This document shows, piece after piece, positions 32,519 through 36,152 of a stretch of 36,152 nt of DNA (within the stretch, counting starts at the first letter, position 1; each line of letters starts with the position of its first letter). The notes under the pieces are model-generated. The model was not told the DNA's origin. It saw only the letters and a program-made list of their open reading frames with translations, and searched no databases. Position numbers and translations under genes: made by a program. The stretch is from Spirochaetia bacterium (GTDB taxonomy: Bacteria > Spirochaetota > Spirochaetia > Treponematales > Treponemataceae): contig JALELH010000026.1 in NCBI GenBank assembly GCA_022768865.1, forward strand, positions 1 through 36,152. Reading direction: 5' to 3'.

Positions 32519-32788
32519 ATGGCACTTACAAAAGAAACAACATCTTCAATCGTTGGAAAGTTCGGAAAGTCAGCAGCTGACACAGGCAACACAAATGTTC
32601 AGATTGCTCTTCTTACAGAACGCATCAAGCAGCTTACAGCACACTGCAAGGCATTCCCAAAGGATACAACAGCATCCCGCGGACTTCTTAAGGCTGTAGG
32701 TTCACGCAGAAGACTTCTTAAGTATCTTCAGAATACAAATCTTGAAGGTTACCGCGCTCTTATTAAGGAACTCGGAATTCGTAAGTAA
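32519..32788 (+). CDS. rpsO: 30S ribosomal protein S15
   Basis: The 89-residue protein is full length for S15. It shows the S15 pattern: TGNTNVQIALLTERIKQLTAHCK, a helix pair, and the C-terminal RGLLKAVGSRRRLLKYLQNTN RNA-binding surface. It binds 16S rRNA helices 20-22 early in 30S assembly. AGGAG sits 7 nt before the ATG. The rpsO-pnp order is widely conserved, here with a terminator between. Confidence 0.97.
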   Translation: MALTKETTSSIVGKFGKSAADTGNTNVQIALLTERIKQLTAHCKAFPKDTTASRGLLKAVGSRRRLLKYLQNTNLEGYRALIKELGIRK

Positions 32789-32801
32789 GTTTTCTTATCA
32801 G

Positions 32802-32848
32802 GGCAGGAATATGATGGTTTTCATTGTATTCCTGCCTTATGTTTTTTT
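32802..32848 (+). terminator. Terminator between rpsO and pnp
   Basis: GGCAGGAATA (32802-32811) pairs with TATTCCTGCC (32827-32836); five further weaker pairs extend the stem inward. Seven T follow at 32842-32848. It would limit read-through into pnp or stabilise the rpsO 3' end. Confidence 0.85.
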
Positions 32849-32850
32849 AG

Positions 32851-32870
32851 GAATTACAGGGAATTACAGG
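32851..32870 (+). repeat. Perfect 10-bp tandem duplication in the pnp leader
   Basis: GAATTACAGG occurs twice in direct succession (32851-32860, 32861-32870), just after the rpsO terminator and about 76 bp before pnp. It is probably a recent slippage event; no function is visible. Confidence 0.8.
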
Positions 32871-32946
32871 GTGTTCCGGCTGTTCAAACGGAATGTCCTT
32901 TGTCTGTATTCAGGCATAAAGAAAATAAAGAACAAGGAAAATAGTT

Positions 32947-35037
32947 ATGGTACAGAGAGTAACTAAAAAAATCGGTGATCAGGAACTTATTCTTGAAACC
33001 GGTAAAATCGGTAAACAGGCAAACGGCTGTGTTTATGCTCAGATTGGCGGAACTGCAGTTATTGCTACAGTTTGTTGTTCAAGCGATGTAAGGGAAGGAC
33101 TTGATTTCGTTCCTGTAACAGTTGAATACAACGAAAAATTCTATGCTGCCGGAAAGATTCCAGGCGGTTTCGTAAAAAGGGAAGGACGCCCGAAGGATAA
33201 GGAAATTCTTGTAAGCCGCCTTATTGACCGCCCTATGCGTCCTCTTTTTGAAACTTCATTCGGCCGTGAAATTCAGATTGTTCCGACATGTGTTTCCATC
33301 GACGGTGTAAACACACCTGATATTCTTGCAGTACTTGCATCTTCAGCAGCAGTTTCTATTTCTGACATTCCGTTCCACGGACCAGTTGCTGCTTGCCGCG
33401 TAGGCTATCTTGACGGACAGTACATCATTAACCCTACATACGACCAGATGGAAAAGGTTCAGCTTGAAATCGTTGTTGCCGGAACAAAAGACGGCTTTAC
33501 AATGGTAGAAGGTGGCGCCAACGAAGTTTCAGAAGACGTAATGCTCGGTGCACTTGAAAAGGCCCAGGGCTTTATTACGGATATGTGTCTTCTTCAGGAA
33601 GAACTTGTTAAGCTTGCAGGCAAGGAAAAACTCCCTCTTGCTCCTCTTAACGTAGAACTTGCAAACAAGGAAGCAATCAAGGCAGAAGCAGTTCCTCTTA
33701 TGAAGGTTGCATGCTTTAAAGAAGGCAAAATGGCACGTGCAGAAGCCATCAAGGAAGTTAAAAAGCAGATTGCAGAAAAATATGCAGACCAGCTTGCAGA
33801 CGAAGTTCAGGCAAAGCTTTTTGGTGCCCTTTTTGACGACATCCAGTATGAACTTTTGCGCTCAAGCATCCTTGAAACAGGAAAGCGCATAGACGGCCGC
33901 GGAACAGACCAGATTCGTCCTATTACATGCGAAATCAACGTTCTTCCACGCCCTCATGGTTCTGCACTCTTTACACGTGGAGAAACACAGTCTTTAGCCG
34001 TTACAACACTTGGAACAGCAATGGACGAACAGGTTTACGATGACATTGAAGGAGACAGAAGCGAAAACTTTATCCTTCATTACAATTTCCCTCCATATTC
34101 CGTTGGTGAAACAGGCAAGCTTACAACAGGCCGCCGCGAAATCGGTCACGGAAACCTTGCACGCCGCTCCCTTGCTCCGATGATTCCTTCACGTTCAGAA
34201 TTCCCTTACACAATCCGTGTTGTTTCTGAAATCATGGAATCTAACGGTTCTTCATCCCAGGCTTCTACCTGCGGCGGATGTCTTTCTTTGCTTGCAGCAG
34301 GCGTTCCTATGAAGAAGATGGTTGCAGGTATTGCAATGGGCCTTATTACAAGCGACGAAAAGTATACAAAGTATGCAATTCTTTCTGATATTCTTGGAGA
34401 AGAAGACCACCTTGGAGACATGGACTTTAAGGTAGCAGGAACACGCGTCGGCATTACAGGATTCCAGATGGACATTAAGATTGCCGGTGTTTCCATGGAA
34501 ATCATGAAGAAAGCTCTTGCACAGGCAAAGGCAGGACGCAACCACATCCTTGATATTATGGAAAAGTGCATCAACAAGCCACAGCCAATAAGCCCTTATG
34601 CTCCAAAGATTGACAGCCTTAAGATTCCTGTAGACAAGATTGGTGCCCTTATCGGACCAGGCGGAAAGAACGTTAAGGCTCTCTGCCAGCAGTATAACGT
34701 TACAATCAACACAGAAGATGACGGTACCGTTACAATTTACGGAAAGACAGGAACTTCTACAGATGCTGCAAAGGCTGCCGTTAAGGGAATCTGTGAAGAT
34801 CCGGAACCGGGAACAATTTACCAGGGAACAGTTAAGCGCATTATGGACTTTGGTGCCTTTATTGAAATTCTTCCTGGCAAAGAAGGTTTGTGCCACATTT
34901 CTAAACTTTCACGCACACGCGTAGAAAAAGTAACAGATGTTCTTAAAGAAGGACAGGTTGTTCCTGTAAAGCTTCTTGAAGTAGACAAAATGGGACGCCT
35001 TAACCTTTCTTACATCGACGCAATTGAATCAAAATAA
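32947..35037 (+). CDS. pnp: Polyribonucleotide nucleotidyltransferase (PNPase)
   Basis: The 696-residue phosphorolytic 3'-5' exoribonuclease has two RNase PH domains (about 1-220 and 310-545) joined by an alpha-helical domain. The active second half includes FPPYSVGETG, GRREIGHGNLARR and the DILGEEDHLGDMDFKVAGT metal/phosphate region. A KH domain follows (about 554-610, IGALIGPGGKNVK), then an S1 domain (about 620-690, GTVKRIMDFGAFIEILPGKEGLCHIS). Length and order are standard. AAGGA lies about 8 nt before the ATG, and the strong bidirectional terminator at 35069-35111 follows. Confidence 0.97.
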   Translation: MVQRVTKKIGDQELILETGKIGKQANGCVYAQIGGTAVIATVCCSSDVREGLDFVPVTVEYNEKFYAAGKIPGGFVKREGRPKDKEILVSRLIDRPMRPLFETSFGREIQIVPTCVSIDGVNTPDILAVLASSAAVSISDIPFHGPVAACRVGYLDGQYIINPTYDQMEKVQLEIVVAGTKDGFTMVEGGANEVSEDVMLGALEKAQGFITDMCLLQEELVKLAGKEKLPLAPLNVELANKEAIKAEAVPLMKVACFKEGKMARAEAIKEVKKQIAEKYADQLADEVQAKLFGALFDDIQYELLRSSILETGKRIDGRGTDQIRPITCEINVLPRPHGSALFTRGETQSLAVTTLGTAMDEQVYDDIEGDRSENFILHYNFPPYSVGETGKLTTGRREIGHGNLARRSLAPMIPSRSEFPYTIRVVSEIMESNGSSSQASTCGGCLSLLAAGVPMKKMVAGIAMGLITSDEKYTKYAILSDILGEEDHLGDMDFKVAGTRVGITGFQMDIKIAGVSMEIMKKALAQAKAGRNHILDIMEKCINKPQPISPYAPKIDSLKIPVDKIGALIGPGGKNVKALCQQYNVTINTEDDGTVTIYGKTGTSTDAAKAAVKGICEDPEPGTIYQGTVKRIMDFGAFIEILPGKEGLCHISKLSRTRVEKVTDVLKEGQVVPVKLLEVDKMGRLNLSYIDAIESK

Positions 35038-35068
35038 AATTGCCCTAGGGCGGTAAGAAATTAACTTA

Positions 35069-35111
35069 AAAAGCGGCTGTGCCTGTTTTAGCAGGTGCAG
35101 CCGCTTTTTTT
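35069..35111 (+). terminator. Strong, probably bidirectional terminator between pnp and the acyltransferase gene
   Basis: AAGCGGCTG (35071-35079) and CCTG (35082-35085) pair with CAGG (35092-35095) and CAGCCGCTT (35098-35106), with a TTTTAG loop and a matched TG/TG internal loop. Seven T follow on the plus strand. The minus strand also has a short T run after the stem, suiting the convergent gene. Confidence 0.93.
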
Positions 35112-35129
35112 ATATTTCTGATCCCCAGC

Positions 35130-35183
35130 TTGATTATTAATCAAAATATAATTTACTTTAAAGTAAATAACTTTGGAGTAAAT
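35130..35183. repeat. AT-rich palindromes and 15-bp direct repeat
   Basis: TTGATTATTAATCAA (35130-35144) is an odd-length palindrome with 7-bp arms. ATTTACTTTAAAGTAAAT (35151-35168) is a perfect 18-bp palindrome. ACTTTAAAGTAAAT (35155) recurs as ACTTTGGAGTAAAT (35170) with a 15-bp period. They lie between convergent genes, after the pnp terminator, so a promoter-operator role is unlikely unless an unannotated transcript starts here. Confidence 0.75.
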
Positions 35184-35207
35184 TAAACTTGCTTTTTCTG
35201 TGCTGGA

Positions 35208-36152
35208 TTATTTAATCTTTTTCTGGATAAAGTTTTCCATCAGATATGCAAGCATGAAAGAAAAAGCAACAACGCAAAGCATGGAAAAATATGGATAAGT
35301 GTCAAAGGCGTTTGTTGACTTTAGCATATTCATTATAGGAAAGTGCACCAGATACATTGCATAGGAATAGTCTGTCTGCCGGCCAAAATTGTTGAAAGGT
35401 TTTAAATTAAACGCCAGAAAGAAAACAATCTGCATTACGGCAAGTGGAAGCAGAAAATCAAGATAAATGAACTTTTGTGCAGCAAAAACAATCACGGCAG
35501 GAATAATCATTTTGTATTGATTCTTAAAACAAAAATCATAGTTAAAATAAAAAAACATACCCGCAATAAAAAAGGGCATGAATGTGGGCAGCTGATTATT
35601 TAAAGAATGATGCAGGTTAAACTTTTTAATAAAAAGCTGGATTACGCACGCAATAATAGTAGAAAATGCATAAATTACTCCAAGAAAAACATTCATCTTT
35701 TTAGTTTGCTTTTCCTGTTCATTAAAGCAAATCTTTTTCATAAGCCATAAAATAACCGGCAAAAGAATATAAAACCCCAATTCAACTTTAATTGTCCATA
35801 GAGAACCGTTTACGGCGTTCCCGCCAAAGGCACCAGGCAAAGAAGGGCAGGCAAAATTAAGGGTTAAGACATTGCAGATTACATATTTTATAAAGCCTTT
35901 AGACATAAAATATTCTTTTGCAGAAAGGCTGGTAAAAAAGAAGGCAAAAAAAGCAAAGACAAAAACTACAAGATAATAAAGCGGAAGGATTTTTTTTGCA
36001 CGTTTAGCAAAATATGATTTAATGGAAGCACTAGAACAGTAACTTTTAGTTACCCAAAAACCGCTGATTAAAAAGAATATGATTACAGAAAGGCTGTACC
36101 CCCCCCCGCAAAATTCAGGCTTAAAAGCGGCATTACGCCTTTAGAAAACACA
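35208..36152 (-). CDS. Acyltransferase 3 (OafA/YrhL-like) membrane protein; 5'-truncated by the window edge and out of frame at a G9 tract
   Basis: On the minus strand a continuous frame from the stop at 35208 back to 36107 reads SLSVIIFFLISGFWVTKSY, then SYFAKRAKKILPLYYLVV. These are the typical first membrane segment and RxxRxxP region of acyltransferase-3 proteins, followed by eight or so further hydrophobic segments. Upstream of the G9 tract (36107-36099) only a different frame is open to the window edge (VFSKGVMPLLSLNFA), while the frame used downstream meets a stop at 36143-36141. Ten or seven G would join the two. So the gene is either switched off by slippage or carries a sequencing error. 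Such enzymes O-acetylate or acylate surface glycans. The true start lies outside the window. Confidence 0.8.
36099..36107 (-). repeat. G9 homopolymer inside the acyltransferase gene
   Basis: Nine consecutive C on the plus strand (G9 in the gene) sit exactly where the two reading-frame halves of the acyltransferase meet. It is a probable slipped-strand contingency tract. Confidence 0.85.

Noticed and set aside
32742..32966. Short plus-strand frame overlapping the rpsO end and running to pnp.
   Set aside because: It reads through the rpsO terminator and the 10-bp duplication and has no family resemblance.

Overview
The window looks like a chromosomal segment of a host-associated treponeme (Spirochaetota). 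This rests on gene content: a PnrA/TmpC-type nucleoside-binding lipoprotein with its ABC transporter, a fused IspDF enzyme encoded next to CarD, a lipoprotein-export (Lol-type) ABC operon, and McsA-McsB-ClpC. It is inferred from remembered families, not from a database search. Base composition is moderate over most of the window but visibly AT-richer at about 300-2850.

Layout. 1-350: twenty copies of a 7-bp tandem repeat, then a terminator. 365-2415: a small membrane protein overlapping an OpgB/LtaS-like phosphoglycerol transferase. 2416-2874: decayed sequence with the tail of a PDDEXK_9/AAA-type gene. 2853-7703 (minus): nucleoside ABC importer, with a terminator between the binding protein and the rest. 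7781-9571 (minus): ispDF behind carD. 9636-9750: five copies of a 23-bp repeat. 9752-10717 (minus): exported fibronectin-III/TPR-like protein. 10796-19188 (plus): a tight operon of an orphan Cas2-fold protein, prfB, a large exported protein, ftsY, a hypothetical protein and a permease-LolD-permease exporter. 19226-19326: a long hairpin. 19412-23634: mcsA-mcsB-clpC. 23647-29009: a palindromic promoter, a leader terminator, then rimP-nusA-infB-rbfA. 29079-32340: a MATE transporter and a TruB-RibF fusion. 32519-35037: rpsO and pnp. 35208 to the window end (minus): an acyltransferase interrupted at a nine-base G tract.

How it fits together. Most of the window is translation and RNA housekeeping (prfB, rimP, nusA, infB, rbfA, truB, rpsO, pnp) mixed with envelope biogenesis (ftsY, Lol-type exporter, phosphoglycerol transferase, acyltransferase). 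The unusual parts are variants of core proteins. McsB appears to have lost several catalytic residues while ClpC keeps the glutamates expected to bind phosphoarginine. NusA ends in a zinc ribbon. IF2 has an RGG/GYN-rich low-complexity segment. TruB is fused to an FMN adenylyltransferase with a degraded riboflavin-kinase end. A Cas2-like protein sits with prfB and no CRISPR. The acyltransferase carries a likely phase-variation switch. Several promoters place the predicted transcription start almost on the start codon.
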